NCBI GenBank assembly: GCA_002077045.2
Contig: KZ111168.1
Location: 410,558-474,557 of the forward strand
Direction: 5' to 3'
From: Rachicladosporium sp. CCFEE 5018
Taxonomy: Eukaryota; Ascomycota; Dothideomycetes; Cladosporiales; Cladosporiaceae
DNA length: 64,000 nucleotides
The position numbers were made by a program, and so were the translations under genes. Positions within the stretch are counted from its first letter, which is position 1, and every line of letters begins with the position of its first letter. The notes beneath the pieces were generated by a model that saw only the letters and a list, made by a program, of their open reading frames with translations, did not search any database and was not told where the DNA came from. Shown in pieces: positions 43,401 to 55,287 of this stretch.

Positions 43401-45542
43401 ATGGAGGTGCAGGACGCTACGAAGAGCTTCTTGTATGATGCTCCGGATTCAAGGCTCTTTCGGTTGTTCCACCTGGATCTAGACAATGAAGGTGAAGCGT
43501 TATCTGGCACGCTTCTCACTACAAGATTTCCAGGTACTTTACAGGATCAGTACAAGACGTTCATCAAGGTCAATATCCTTGAGCATGGCTTGGATGTCAT
43601 GGAAGCTATGACCGGCTCCCGCGATTACACTGCGCTCTCTTATAGCTGGGGGAAGGAGCCCGGGCGCTACCCTTTATGGCTCGCAACTGTAGCGAATAAG
43701 CTGGATAAGGACGAACGGCCATTGATCAACGCAGGACCGGACCGTAGCGGCAATATATGGATTACTGCAAACCTAAGAGACTTCCTTTTACAGATGCGGA
43801 GACAAAAATTGAACCGCTTTCTGTGGATCGACGCCATCTGTATCGCTCAACACTTAGATGCAGACAAAGACGTTCAGATTCCTCGTATGCGTGACATCTA
43901 TGAACTTGCCGGGCAAGTCTGGGTGTGGCTGGGCGATGCCAGCTCTGCACAAAGCGAATGTTTCAGCGATCTTCCTCTGGTGAATAATAATTTGGGCGTC
44001 ATTCTCGATGGACCCGGGCCAAAAGATCGACAGGCACTGGACACCTGGCTCTATTCTACCTTCAGCGAAGGATATGTGCCTCCGCCGTCCAATCATTTTT
44101 GGCAGACAATATCCCAGCTCTTGTCGCTGTCGTATTGGCGAAGACTGTGGACACTGCAAGAGCTTGCTGTGGCCGAGAATGTCGCATACTCCAAGCACTG
44201 GGGAAGTTCTGCGTATAAGCCGCCAAACGCCGAAGTCCTGTATGGTAGTCATCGTGTGGGATGGGATCAGATCGAACACTTCGTTTCCGCCATTGACCGA
44301 CTGGGGTTGAGCAACTGGCTGAAGTCAAGGCAAGGGGGCGACATCCTGGAGGATCTGCACGCTTTTCGCGGTCTTTTCGAGATCCGAATGTGTCGTCTCG
44401 ATTCTGGATGGGCAGTACCTCTCGATACATTACTTTTAGCGACAAGGCGACGGGAAGCAAGCAAACCCCAAGACATGGTGATTGGTATGCTAGCCATGAT
44501 GGATCGCAGTACCATACGGAAGCTTGCACTGAGTTCTTCGATGCCGGTCAGCCAGGTTTTCTCGATATTTGGCCAGTACTACATCCAGCATGAGCCGCAG
44601 GAATGCTTACTGAATCATAACGCTACTCAAGTCAAGCTTCCAGGGTTACCGTCTTGGTGTCCAGATTTCTCCTCCCGCGAGATCACCTCTATAATAGGCA
44701 CAAGATCGTTCAAACGGACTGCAGGCGAGGACGACAACCAGGCGGTCCACATGCCGTGCGCAGGATTCAATGAAAAGGGCAAATGGGCAATTCCGAAACA
44801 CCGCCTTGAATTCGGACGTCTGGTCGTCAACGTATTTACCGCGAAAGGTGGTGACAATGGCCTGTACAACACAGGCAATCCCCGGGGTCTGCAACCAGTG
44901 GAGTGCAGCAATTCCATCCGCGCTAGTGGCATGTCGCTAGATGTCGTGACTTCTGTAATAGACTGCAATCCAGCGGCGGAGGCGATCGACTTCCTGGCTT
45001 TCAACAGTGTACAGCAGACACATGAGTGGGACAGACAATGTATCCAACTCGCTCGACAGACTCTTCCTGCGGGAAGCTCGGGGTTTGACATCTACGCTCG
45101 TACCATCACGGCTAACAGAATTACTACCAGCACGACCATCAGTAATGAAGCCTGGTATGACAAAGAAGCGCGTGTGGTCGTCGCAGGGCAATACCTACGT
45201 TTTCAACAATTCGTACAGGCGACTCTAGGTGCCAGAACGACGATATCGCCTGCCAATATGGACGCTGATACCCTGCGCTTCACCCAATGCCTGCAACAGA
45301 TGAGCTGTCAGCGCCGGTTCTTCGCTACAAAGAGTGGAAGGATCGGGTTAGGGAGTTCTAATATGCAAGTCGGGGATGAGCTGGTCGTGTTCTTCTTCTG
45401 TCCGACACCGTATCTACTACGTCAGGTAAAACAGGAGACGCTGTTCGTTGGTGAAGCATATGTTATGGGCTTGATGTACGGCGAGGCTTTAGACATGCTC
45501 GAGCGTGGAGAGGTGAAAGAGACGCAATGGATTCTTGCTTGA
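43401..45542 (+). CDS. HET-domain (heterokaryon incompatibility) protein
   Basis: An intronless 713-residue frame. The HET domain (PF06985) starts at about residue 76 with Y-T-A-L-S-Y-S-W-G and continues through F-L-W-I-D-A-I-C-I-A-Q (about 136-146), M-R-D-I-Y-x-x-A-x-x-V-W-V-W-L-G, and Y-W-R-R-L-W-T-L-Q-E-L-A. HET domains mediate non-self recognition between fungal strains, often ending in cell death of fused cells. The remaining 430 residues look like the usual variable C-terminal region, including short Cys/Trp motifs. No NACHT, WD or ankyrin repeats are attached, so it is a stand-alone HET gene. Whether it takes part in incompatibility cannot be told from sequence. Confidence 0.9.
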   Translation: MEVQDATKSFLYDAPDSRLFRLFHLDLDNEGEALSGTLLTTRFPGTLQDQYKTFIKVNILEHGLDVMEAMTGSRDYTALSYSWGKEPGRYPLWLATVANKLDKDERPLINAGPDRSGNIWITANLRDFLLQMRRQKLNRFLWIDAICIAQHLDADKDVQIPRMRDIYELAGQVWVWLGDASSAQSECFSDLPLVNNNLGVILDGPGPKDRQALDTWLYSTFSEGYVPPPSNHFWQTISQLLSLSYWRRLWTLQELAVAENVAYSKHWGSSAYKPPNAEVLYGSHRVGWDQIEHFVSAIDRLGLSNWLKSRQGGDILEDLHAFRGLFEIRMCRLDSGWAVPLDTLLLATRRREASKPQDMVIGMLAMMDRSTIRKLALSSSMPVSQVFSIFGQYYIQHEPQECLLNHNATQVKLPGLPSWCPDFSSREITSIIGTRSFKRTAGEDDNQAVHMPCAGFNEKGKWAIPKHRLEFGRLVVNVFTAKGGDNGLYNTGNPRGLQPVECSNSIRASGMSLDVVTSVIDCNPAAEAIDFLAFNSVQQTHEWDRQCIQLARQTLPAGSSGFDIYARTITANRITTSTTISNEAWYDKEARVVVAGQYLRFQQFVQATLGARTTISPANMDADTLRFTQCLQQMSCQRRFFATKSGRIGLGSSNMQVGDELVVFFFCPTPYLLRQVKQETLFVGEAYVMGLMYGEALDMLERGEVKETQWILA

Positions 45543-46480
45543 CGAATGCGTAGAGTGACTTCTTGCTGAAGCTAACATACCTACCCTACAGCTGAAGTCG
45601 GCCTTGACAGCGTTAAAGTGCAAAGGCCGATGGCGAATGCAGGATTACCCCTTCAGTCGGGGTAGCTGTAAAGATCTTCTGGAGCACACGAACCCTGTTT
45701 TCGTGCGAAGACACTCTACAGGTCGCAGAGTCCCGCCACTACATGACCGTGATGACCCAGCCATTCAAAGAGTACGTATAATATCATACTTTGCATTCAT
45801 GGACACGTNNNNNNNNNNNNNNNNNNNNNNNNNNNNNNNNNNNNNNNNNNNNNNNNNNNNNNNNNNNNNNNNNNNNNNNNNNNNNNNNNNNNNNNNNNNN
45901 NNNNNNNNGGTGCGATGGAGACTTGACTGTCCGCCACCACAGCGTCTTCGTGGTATTCACTCACCTCACGCAGTGCAAGCCGCAGCCGCCAGGCGCGGTG
46001 TATCTCTTATGCTACTACCAGTCGCAGTGTGCTTCTTTGATATGAGGGTTGTCCAGGCGGCCCGCGGGCCTGAGGGGAGTTGGCTGCGGGTACGTTCGAC
46101 CTGCGAAAGCCGCCTGGAGTGTGGGAGATATGTACAGTTGTACGAGGGTCTTTTGCGTGTGCGCTAGAGAGTTGAGAGGTTGTCTGGTGAAAGTGGTATA
46201 TAGCAATGTAGTAAGCGTTGGCGCAAAGAAGAAGTGGGGTCAATCGCACCTTCTCGGTAAACACTGCGTGGGTCGCTGTTGCCATGCACGACGCCAGAAA
46301 GCCGGTTTCTCCGGGCCGATCATCGCCGAGGAACCTGCCAGTGTTAAGCCTGAGGCACTCAGATATCTTGGCACTTCTGAACCCACTTCATCGACAAATT
46401 CGTGGCCCACCTCCATCTCTGTGAGATCAACACATCGCATTGAGGACGGCAGACCAGTTCTGCTTAGAAGCGATACCAAC
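45543..46480. other. Intergenic with assembly gap; ubiquitin-eS31 promoter
   Basis: Includes the N run at 45809-45908. Frames crossing the gap are meaningless. The part after 46000 should be promoter and leader of the ubiquitin-eS31 gene; a leader intron is possible but was not fixed. Confidence 0.6.
45809..45908. other. Assembly gap (100 N)
   Basis: Exactly 100 undetermined bases, the conventional size for a gap of unknown length. Sequence order and distance across it are not certain. Confidence 0.99.
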
Positions 46481-47054
<574 letters not shown>

Positions 47055-47320
47055 GCTAGGATCATGTCAAGCTGCGTAGATATCTGATCAGATAACTGCG
47101 TATCCTACCTCTACTTGCAAACCCTCTACAATCACTCCACTCGTTCAACCCCATGTGAATCTTCATCTGTGTCTTACTGCTCCTTCATGAATTCACTAGG
47201 CAAAAGGTACCATAATGATATCTGCAAAAGCGAAGTCTTGATCAACATGAAAATGAGATGGCTCCTTGTCCTGGTGTCTACCTTGACAAACCTGAGCCAG
47301 CCCAAATTATCGCAGCGACG

Positions 47321-48024
47321 ATGGTAAGTCATCTTATCCACCACCTACGCACAGGAATTTTCATACCAGCACTGATTTAGCATTGCAGAGACTAGATCCT
47401 CATGCGAATGCGCACCATGCAGCAAGTATGGTGTTTGGAACTGCCGAGCTTCTACTCATAATACTTCTACCCATGCCATTCATGACACTGCTCCACTCCC
47501 AGCGCGGCTACCGCGAGTGGTACATAGCCATACGGGATTCCAGCAGACTTCAGCAAGCACTCTTCAAGATGCCACACGCGACTCCCGGAGCAGCGCCAGC
47601 TGGTGAATGCAACCTACGTGTCCGGTGGAGCACGGCCGATCGCAACAGACATTCTGAGGCCCGGAGCTCCTGACTGCGCAAGCCGGACAACCCAGAGGCG
47701 TCTGGGTCACGATTCGAGGGCTACGAGCTTCATCCGCGGTTTTATGTCATCATCAAGATCCGGCTTGCTCGCTTCAAACAACCTGAGCCGTACGCGAGGG
47801 AGGGTGACGCCCACTGGCGGTCGATCCTGCTGTGTCAGCCGCCTTTGCGCAAGCTCACACTTGGTCGGGCTGGCAGGTATTGGGTCGTAAAGGGTAAGAA
47901 GAAGTCACCCGCGACGCTCGGAGATCTTTACGACGTGCTCAGCTGGACTTCAAGGGATCCGGGCAATAATTGGCGAGGGAGGAAGGTGTGGGTTTGTCGA
48001 TTCAAATGTGAGAGTCAGGGCTAG
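47321..48024 (+). CDS. F-box-like protein, tandem paralogue 1
   Basis: Proposed exons 47321-47323 (just the ATG), 47389-47617 and 47696-48024 give 186 residues. The intron after the ATG (GTAAGT...ACTGATTTAGCATTGCAG) has a close parallel in paralogue 2. The second intron (47618-47695) is less certain: without it an in-frame TGA at 47671 stops the protein. The N-terminus has an F-box-like helix set (T-A-E-L-L-L-I-I-L-L-P-M) and the C-terminus the shared block Y-E-L-H-P-R-F, W-R-S-I-L-L-C-Q-P, T-L-G-D-L-Y-D. F-box proteins recruit substrates to SCF ubiquitin ligases. It is shorter than its two neighbours and could be a decayed copy. Confidence 0.55.
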
Positions 48025-48306
48025 TGTTCAGGACTGATGCGGTGTCCTTTTGATACTCGCTCTATGATGGGGAGAAATGCAGCAGTCGGGACAGGCAGTA
48101 TCTACACAAGGTGAAGGCTGTCGTCTACCTACACCGGACACATGTTCCCAAGTATGTCCGCGATTGTTGGAGTGTAGGCAGGCGCAGATGCCAAGACAAA
48201 GGTTCCCGGCTCATATTCCCTCGTTCTTTCCTACAGCTTCTTCATACAGATGAACCCGACTGTGTTGAATCAGAGGCATCGAAGGTTGATCGAAGAACAC
48301 ACGACC

Positions 48307-49192
48307 ATGGCAGTGAGCTCATCCAACCGAGCGCCCTGCTCTTGACAACTGACCTGACTCTTTGCAGTACACAGCGCTTAGTCGCCGTAAGGTTGCTGTT
48401 GCCGTGCCGACCTTGTTCGCCACCACTGAGCTGCTCGAGGCGATCCTGGTCCATCTACCTCAAAACGCTTTGCTAAGGGCTCGACGTGTATGCCACCAGT
48501 GGGACGACACGGTCCGCCGATCGGTCAAGGCGCAGCAGAAGCTCTTCAAGATCAGCTCGCAAGCGATGTCTGCAGCTATCGAGTCGGGAACGTTCGACTA
48601 CAACGGGTCCTGGGGTTACCTCGTTAACAGCAAATACAAGGAGGACTGTGACGCTCGCGAGCCGTGGTACCTCACACCAAAGCCGATCAACGATGCTCCC
48701 GCCCACCCGAGTCGCTATCAGCTGCACCCGCGTTTTCACTACATCTTCCACATATGGATAAGCCGATACAGTGATTTCTCACAGAAGGCGAAGGGCGGAT
48801 GGAGTGACCCCTGGCGCTCGACGCTCCTCGTCCAATCAGCCTTGTACGCAGACATCGTCGTACAGATAGGTGGCAGAACGCGACGACCGATGTCCTGGAT
48901 TGTTTCGGGAAAGAACGGAGCACCACTGACGCTTGGTGACTTCTACGACACTATGGAGGCGGACATGTCAATATTCGATTGGGCGCCCTGTCAGAAACAC
49001 TATCTGGAGTGGGAATTCTGGATCCGGGAATCTTCGCGTACCGAATATGCCGTCAAAGTTCTAGCAAAACTGAGAACTGAGCGAGAGGCGTCCGACGCGG
49101 AACATGCATATCGGGAGGCTCAGTGGGAGGAGGAAGTAGAGTCAATCAAGCTGGCTGTGTCGTTGGCAGAGTCATTCCTGAGTTCAATATGA
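48307..49192 (+). CDS. F-box-like protein, tandem paralogue 2
   Basis: Exon 1 is only ATG-GCA (48307-48312); a 55-bp intron (GTGAGC...CTGACTCTTTGCAG) leads to exon 2 (48368-49192), giving 276 residues. The F-box-like segment is at residues about 16-60 (T-T-E-L-L-E-A-I-L-V-H-L-P and V-C-H-Q-W-D-D-T-V). Later blocks shared with the neighbours are Y-Q-L-H-P-R-F, W-R-S-T-L-L-V-Q-S-A and G-A-P-L-T-L-G-D-F-Y-D. It ends with a charged Glu/Ala-rich helix. The likely role is substrate choice for an SCF ligase, but the domain beyond the F-box is unassigned. The long second frame has no ATG of its own at the start, which supports the tiny first exon. Confidence 0.72.
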
Positions 49193-49581
49193 AGTGAGCC
49201 CTTTGGACGCAGGAGGGAGCTATAAACCGGCTAGCTCATAGTAAGCACTACTCGTGCAGCATCATGCCTTCCATGAATGGCGGATGAGAGCTTCTCGTAG
49301 TAGGAATCGGTCCTCATCGCCCTGACATAGCTAGTGGCAGCGATGAAGTGTGATCCTACATTCTAGCAAGGTCCACCACGGGGCCGCGGGACTTTCGGAT
49401 TGCGTCGACGTGGTACGACAAACACCGACAGTGTACTTCGTTTCATACAATTGTCTAGTTCGTTCCATCGTCGCTTTGTGTTGGCCGGGCCCGTACATTA
49501 CTCTTCATATTCCATTGCTGCGTGATTTATATCAAGGCCTGCGGTCCATGATCTGGGCCACATGTGCTGACGCCGTCAGCC

Positions 49582-50361
49582 ATGGTGGACGAGGTGAACG
49601 CCGGATCAGCAGCACGACCTATCAGCTCAGTTGGAGGCGATCTGACATTGTTGGGCAAGCAAGATGGCGACGAAAACATGCCGCATGTCACATCAGCAAT
49701 TCGTACTCTACTCCATATCCCGGAGCTGCTTCAAGGAATACTGTCACGTTTACCTGTCTGGACCATGCTGCGAGCTCAACTTGTTTGCCAGCAATTCAAC
49801 GCCACCATCCGAACCTCGGTCGTCATAAAGCGCGCACTGTTCAAGGTCTCCAATGGACGTCCGTCCAAAGCCACTGAAACAGGCACCTATCGTCTTTGCA
49901 CGGAGTGGGAGCATCTCTACTGCAACGAGGATGACCGCCACTACGGGCACCGCGTAGTCGCCAATGATGAACTTAACGAGATGGCCTCACAACCCGATGG
50001 CTACGAAATCCATCCCCTCTTCCACGTTGTCCTGAAGATGGTAGGAGAAGCCAAATATCCTTCCGACCAGACAATAAAGGCTAATGTTGCGCGGAGTGCA
50101 CCATACTGGCGCGACATGCTCCTCGTGCAGCCCGCTATGTATCGACCGTTCACCGTCGCCTGTGACTACAGGACAGATCGCGACGGTCTCGATCATTGGT
50201 GGAAGTGGCTTGTGTATGGCAAGCAGGGTGCTCCGCTCACACTTGGCGATCTGTATGATGGTGTGATGGAAACGGGTATTGCTTGGAGCCATATCGTGGA
50301 GTGGAAGATGTGTGCCTGGGCGGACTACACGGGAATCATCGCGAGGCACTGTCCCTTCTAA
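49582..50361 (+). CDS. F-box-like protein, tandem paralogue 3
   Basis: A 259-residue frame from the ATG at 49582 (context GCCATGG). After a 45-residue polar start come the F-box-like helices (I-P-E-L-L-Q-G-I-L-S-R-L-P, V-C-Q-Q-F-N-A-T-I), then L-F-K-V-S, and the shared C-terminal blocks Y-E-I-H-P-L-F, W-R-D-M-L-L-V-Q-P-A and G-A-P-L-T-L-G-D-L-Y-D-G. No intron is needed here. The three paralogues lie head to tail, 280-390 bp apart, consistent with tandem duplication. Confidence 0.72.
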   Translation: MVDEVNAGSAARPISSVGGDLTLLGKQDGDENMPHVTSAIRTLLHIPELLQGILSRLPVWTMLRAQLVCQQFNATIRTSVVIKRALFKVSNGRPSKATETGTYRLCTEWEHLYCNEDDRHYGHRVVANDELNEMASQPDGYEIHPLFHVVLKMVGEAKYPSDQTIKANVARSAPYWRDMLLVQPAMYRPFTVACDYRTDRDGLDHWWKWLVYGKQGAPLTLGDLYDGVMETGIAWSHIVEWKMCAWADYTGIIARHCPF

Positions 50362-51272
50362 TCGCAATTACAGTATTCTAAATATCGTTTGGAAGAAGTC
50401 GAGCTGGGAGAAGGGCGCAAGACGCGAGGGTTTAGAACGGATGTTGTGACTTGGGAAGGAGCAATACATACCTCTCTGTACCTTCCGATTTCTTGCAAGC
50501 AGTCTTGACCTCACCTCATCTGCGGTATGCAGCGTCACATTATTACCCAATGCCAGCATGCGCCCATATATATGATGAATCTCGTGCCCATGCATTTCGA
50601 GAACATAAAGTCGTCAATTCGTCCGAAGTGGATCCTTCCGGTACCTGAACGAAAGTATCGGCCCCCTGGCAGCACGCAAAGAAGCGAGACGCACAAAGCC
50701 ACTTCTGTGCATTAGCGCTGCAAGTCACCGACAGGCCCACCACGCTGGCACAAGAACAGGGTCTGGCCAGCCGCCAGGGCCCGCCAGTCACCCTCATCAA
50801 CGTTGACAGAAGCTGACACCACGCGGTTTCGAAGCTGCTGAGGAGAGCGGTGAGAGCTCGCGCAGCTGGCGAAATCAAGCAAGGATGTAGCTCTGCCGAC
50901 GACTCGCCTTGCGCCTGAAGCTACCGGACTTCTTGTGCAGTCGCTATCGTGCTGCTTGCGCATGTGATCGCAGTAGCGCCGCAGGTAACGGTAATGTGTG
51001 TGAAACACTCCGCGCTCCTCGTACATGCCGTGCAAGACAACGCGGCTGCATGTGTTCTTCGCACACACGGCTGTTGTGGGCACGAATATCACCAGTCGTG
51101 TGTGACGCCTCGAAGTGTCGCCAGAGCATCGAACACGACATCGTTCTCCAGCCTCGTGCCGAGTTCCACAATTCTATCATCAACATCGGTACCTGGCATC
51201 GGAGCCTGTGCCTGGGAATAGAGTGGATAGCTCTCGCACAAGCGTCGATTACTGCGGTCCAAAATGCCAAAC
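50362..51272. other. Intergenic, unique flank before copy B
   Basis: About 0.9 kb with short frames only. It ends abruptly at the start of duplicated copy B and has no similarity to the sequence left of copy A at 24.9-25.4 kb. Confidence 0.5.
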
Positions 51273-52314
51273 ACCCCACCACACAAGCCGGTGCAGGCCC
51301 CGCCAAGGCACACTTTATTACGCCACCTCGTCTGTCCTGCCCTATAAGGGCTCGGATTGGGCAATCGAGGTACTACTACATTCAGACAAGAGGTGAAGGA
51401 CTTCGCCTGCCCGTGGAAAGCCGGTGAGTGTGTCAGGTCACGGTCAGGTGTCCATCGAATGACTGCCTCCGGAATGTGAGATGCGTGAGATTGTATCCTG
51501 ACTTTGTCGGAGTTCGGGTGACCGACTCGCTGGCGTGCTGTAGGTCAGACACGAATCAGCAATTGCGCGTTATTCGAAGGTCGGCGGCCAAGAGGAGCAC
51601 TATCAAGTTCCTTCGTAGCCCAGACGACCGGCCGCAGATCTCCTGGCGATCAGATGAGCAACGACTCTGCTTGGCCAAAACGCCATCGCGTCTTTTCTTA
51701 GTCAGGGTTCATTTTCGCCCTCGCATCAGCACACAGCCAGGAACCCCTCCATCGCCATCCCGCATCCGCCCCATCATCGCGTGTGCGCGTCGAATGCAGC
51801 CAGCCCTCCGCCGCTCGTTCCTGGTCTGTCGCACCTAAGACTTGTTATCGAGTCACTCCACTGTGTCAGCGAGCGATCGCCGCGCAATGTACAGTGGCGC
51901 GTCAATCCTGCCGCTATCCTGCTGTGCATGATCCCGTCGCAGGTTGCCCTTATCGTCATTGCTAGACCGAACCTTACTCCGCTGTGCCTCTCTCTGTCTC
52001 ATCGTCGCTGCGCTTTGTGCCTGATTGACTTGACGGCCTCGAAACGGCAGATCAGTTCACTTCGTTGTCGGTCCTTACGAGGGTGTTCTCTACTTCATAG
52101 GTGGCCTTTGCTGTGTCGCTTACTTCTTCGAGGAGCAGTCTTGTTGCCGCCGCGCTACTCGGCATCGTCAGCCTGCCACCCCACCCAGCCGGCGTCCCCA
52201 CCACCTCAGCCTTGCGCCGTCGCACTGCGACATAGAGACATAGTCGGAGAGACATACAGGGTGCATCACTGGAATGGACTGATATTGCGCATAATCCAGC
52301 ATAAACGCCGCGCC
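51273..52314. promoter_or_regulatory. 5' region of transcription-factor copy B
   Basis: Counterpart of 25434-26476. A 178-codon in-frame extension upstream of the ATG is open here but interrupted by a stop in copy A, so it is read as leader. Confidence 0.5.
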
Positions 52315-54490
52315 ATGGCTGCAGCATGCGCAACCCTCAACACCACACTCAACGTGCCGGATGGGCTTCGTAATGGCGAGGAGACGACACCGACGACACC
52401 GAGACCATTATTCGCTGCACAACAACAGCGAGATGCATCGGTAGATGTAACGGATGCCGCCACGCCCACGCGACATAGCTTTGGTGGACTCGCTGGGCAA
52501 CGAGCGCTTCCGGATGAACCTCTATCTACCACGAGCAATACGGAGAAAACGCATGATGCAGATTGTGTGGCGGAGCGCAAGGAGATGGAGCGAGTGAATA
52601 GCTCCGAAGATGTGGACATGGGAGACGCAGATGCAGATGAAGGCGCAGAAGATGATGGGTCTGACGATGAGAGCGCTACGAGTGACTCGCAACGGCCATC
52701 AAAGAAGAAGAAGGGCCAGCGGTTCTTTTGCACCGACTTTCCGCCGTGTCAGCTTAGCTTCACCAGATCTGAGCATCTAGCGAGACACATACGGTAGGTC
52801 AAACACGTACTGTTGGCAGATCTCAGTGTACTGACAAGCTTACAGCAAGCACACGGGTGAACGTCCATTTCAATGTCACTGCTCGCGCCGATTCTCACGC
52901 TTAGATAACCTGCGACAACATGCTCAGACGGTGCATGTTAATGAAGAGATCCCTGGCGACTCACTCGCGGCTACGAGTACAAGGTTTCAGCGCCAGATAA
53001 GGACAGATAGAATACGACCACCGCCCAATCGGTCTCGCACGGGTACGCTAGGCAGTCAGGGTGGACATACACATAGCAGAGGGCATAGCCGCAACTTATC
53101 GGCATCAAGTGTCGGCTCGACCGCTTCCAGCATCGGTGTGCCGGATGACTTACGAAGGAAGCCACCACAGTTGGCGATGGCTAACGACCCTTCGCGGCGA
53201 GCGATGGCAGCGATCGACAACTGGAACATGACACCCGGTAGCCCGGGGCAGCAGTATGCACACATGGACTCGTCCCCAGGCGGATACAGCACACCGACTT
53301 CGACGACATTCTCCACAGCTCCTGGAAGCCCAGGCTTCAGTTCTGCTTTTGGGTCACCACCACGAAGATCATCATTCTACAATGGTGCGCGACATAGCCG
53401 ACGCTTGTCTGTGCCGTCAGCCAGTATGTATCAAAACCCGGGTGGCAGCAGCTACCCAGCGGGCTACTTCAGTCCCGTTCTCGGACCACCTCAGCCAGCG
53501 TCGCCGCAAACCAATAGCATCTACAGCAGTCCTACAAGCTCGGTCTTCTCGCACGGTCGTCGTGATTCGGAGACAGATTTGGAGTTCAGACGGCGCACAT
53601 GGCACTCAGGCACATATAGCGGCTACACGCAGCGGCCTGCTACAAGTGGCCTGATGTACGGACAGACCCCAGACGATGCTAGGCCGGCACTTTCACAGCA
53701 ACAAGCCGCAAGTCAAGTCACTCGCCTGCCAGGAATCGAGAGCTTCGATCATGCTGCTCGATTGCAGTCCAGCCCAATGCTTGCCGATGCCAGTCCACGA
53801 CCGACGAGCTCGCACCGCCCATCAGACGCAGGACTGTACCAAAATCTGACAAGACTCGACATAGCATCAGCCAATGCAGCTCAGCAGGAAGGCCAGTACT
53901 CGAACCAAGCCAATGTCCCAATGCATCCAGGCTACTTCACAAACCAGGTTGGTGCCGGTCCGCAGCCCTACCCTCAACCTATCGCTGCTCCCCAACCTGA
54001 GCAACCCACGACACCACGCCGGGCTAAGCGCCAAGGCTGGTATGGCGGTCCGGTCAACCCAGCGACCCTGTCTGGTCGGCCATCGCCCGAAGATAGCAGC
54101 TCCAGCGACGGCGTTCCGACGCCGCTGAACCAGCAGAATCTGGAGTACAATCCTGTGATTGTCAATGCGGGTGATCCAGCTCAGCCGCATCTTATGAATG
54201 CGGCGCAGGACCCAAAGGTACTATCGTCCAACACTACCGCATCGTACAAGCCAGAGCCAGCTCGGACTGACTCGGGATTTCAGTCTTTCGCACCTGTGCC
54301 CGGAATGCCGATGTCGATGCAGCAACAGCAGCAGCAGCCACCCCAGCAAGGCTATGTGATGCAGAGTGGTCACGGCGGCGCATATCCACAAGCAGAACAA
54401 CAAAGAGCTGGGGACATGGGGAGGCTCGAGGCGTTGGTCGCGGTGGCGACAAGAGAGGATCGGGCTGTCGAGGGAGGACAGCGTATATGA
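52315..54490 (+). CDS. C2H2 zinc-finger transcription factor, copy B
   Basis: Exons 52315-52793 and 52846-54490 give 707 residues. The intron position and length (52 bp), both fingers and the acidic and Lys-rich N-terminal tracts are identical in layout to copy A (26477-28658). The 5' half is nearly identical at DNA level. From about 53690 a diverged tract changes several residues (for example S-P-M-L-A-D against S-P-M-I-V-D), and the polyglutamine run is shorter. All zinc ligands are kept, so both copies should bind DNA, presumably at the same sites; divergence is confined to the Ser/Pro/Gln-rich region. Confidence 0.9.
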
Positions 54491-55287
54491 TCGCCAATCG
54501 TTCGCTCTGGATGAAGTCCAGGTCGACTTGAATACAGATGCGACAGATCCCGTCATTCGACGAAATGCTGACGGTAAGCCGTACTGTGCTCCGAGATTGC
54601 TGGCAGCGCATGGTGCGCAGTGGAATGATTATGAGACTTACGAATACACGATTTGATATTTGCATGAACTGGGACGATGGAAAGGGGTCTCATCTGGGTT
54701 GGGAACATGAGCTATGCTTTGAACGCATGATACCAGGGACGTAGGGAGGGACACTCGCTTCAGAATAGGCTGGGAGTAGGAGCGTACATGATACCCAGGG
54801 TGCGTGCGGTGTTTGGCGTCGATCTTGATTGCCTTTACGAGCGACGAGGCTTGACTTTGGAAACGCATGTCTTGTTCAGCAGGATGATCTCAGCATAGTG
54901 GTAATGACCTCGAGTTTCCGTTTGGGTTTTTGATTGAATGCATCTCTGAGTGACTTGATTGACGATCGACGTGAACAAAAGTCACAGGAGAGGCCTTTTC
55001 CCATCCATCTTCCGTCTTGCAGAGCTTTCGCCGAGCCCATAGCCAGCGCCAGTAAGACGACGCGTTTTCATAGACACACGTGTCGACCATCGAAGGCGTC
55101 AGAGCAACGCGGCTCGTGTCCTGCCCTGTTCAGTGCCGCCCAGCCACAGGAGGCCATGACGTCGTCCGGACTCGAGCTCCCCTCGACGGAGGCGGATTCG
55201 AAATACGGTGAACCCTCTGCTCTTTATCATTACCTCCAATCAACTTACAAATTGTGCTATTAGCGAAGCGAGTATTAGCAGCAGCTT
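54491..55287. other. Intergenic of copy B, no gene
   Basis: Counterpart of 28659-29455. A 109-codon frame (54934-55263) is again open but changes many amino acids against copy A; treated as non-coding leader. Confidence 0.5.

Noticed and set aside
45604..46167. Open frame spanning the N run
   Set aside because: The frame is open only because the gap contributes no stop codons.
48111..48476. 121-codon frame before F-box-like gene 2
   Set aside because: It overlaps the F-box gene in another frame and lacks family features.
51781..52314. 178-codon in-frame extension upstream of the copy-B transcription factor
   Set aside because: In copy A the same stretch has a TGA just before the ATG region (one base difference), and the sequence has no coding character. 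It is leader; the start at 52315 in GCCATGG is used.
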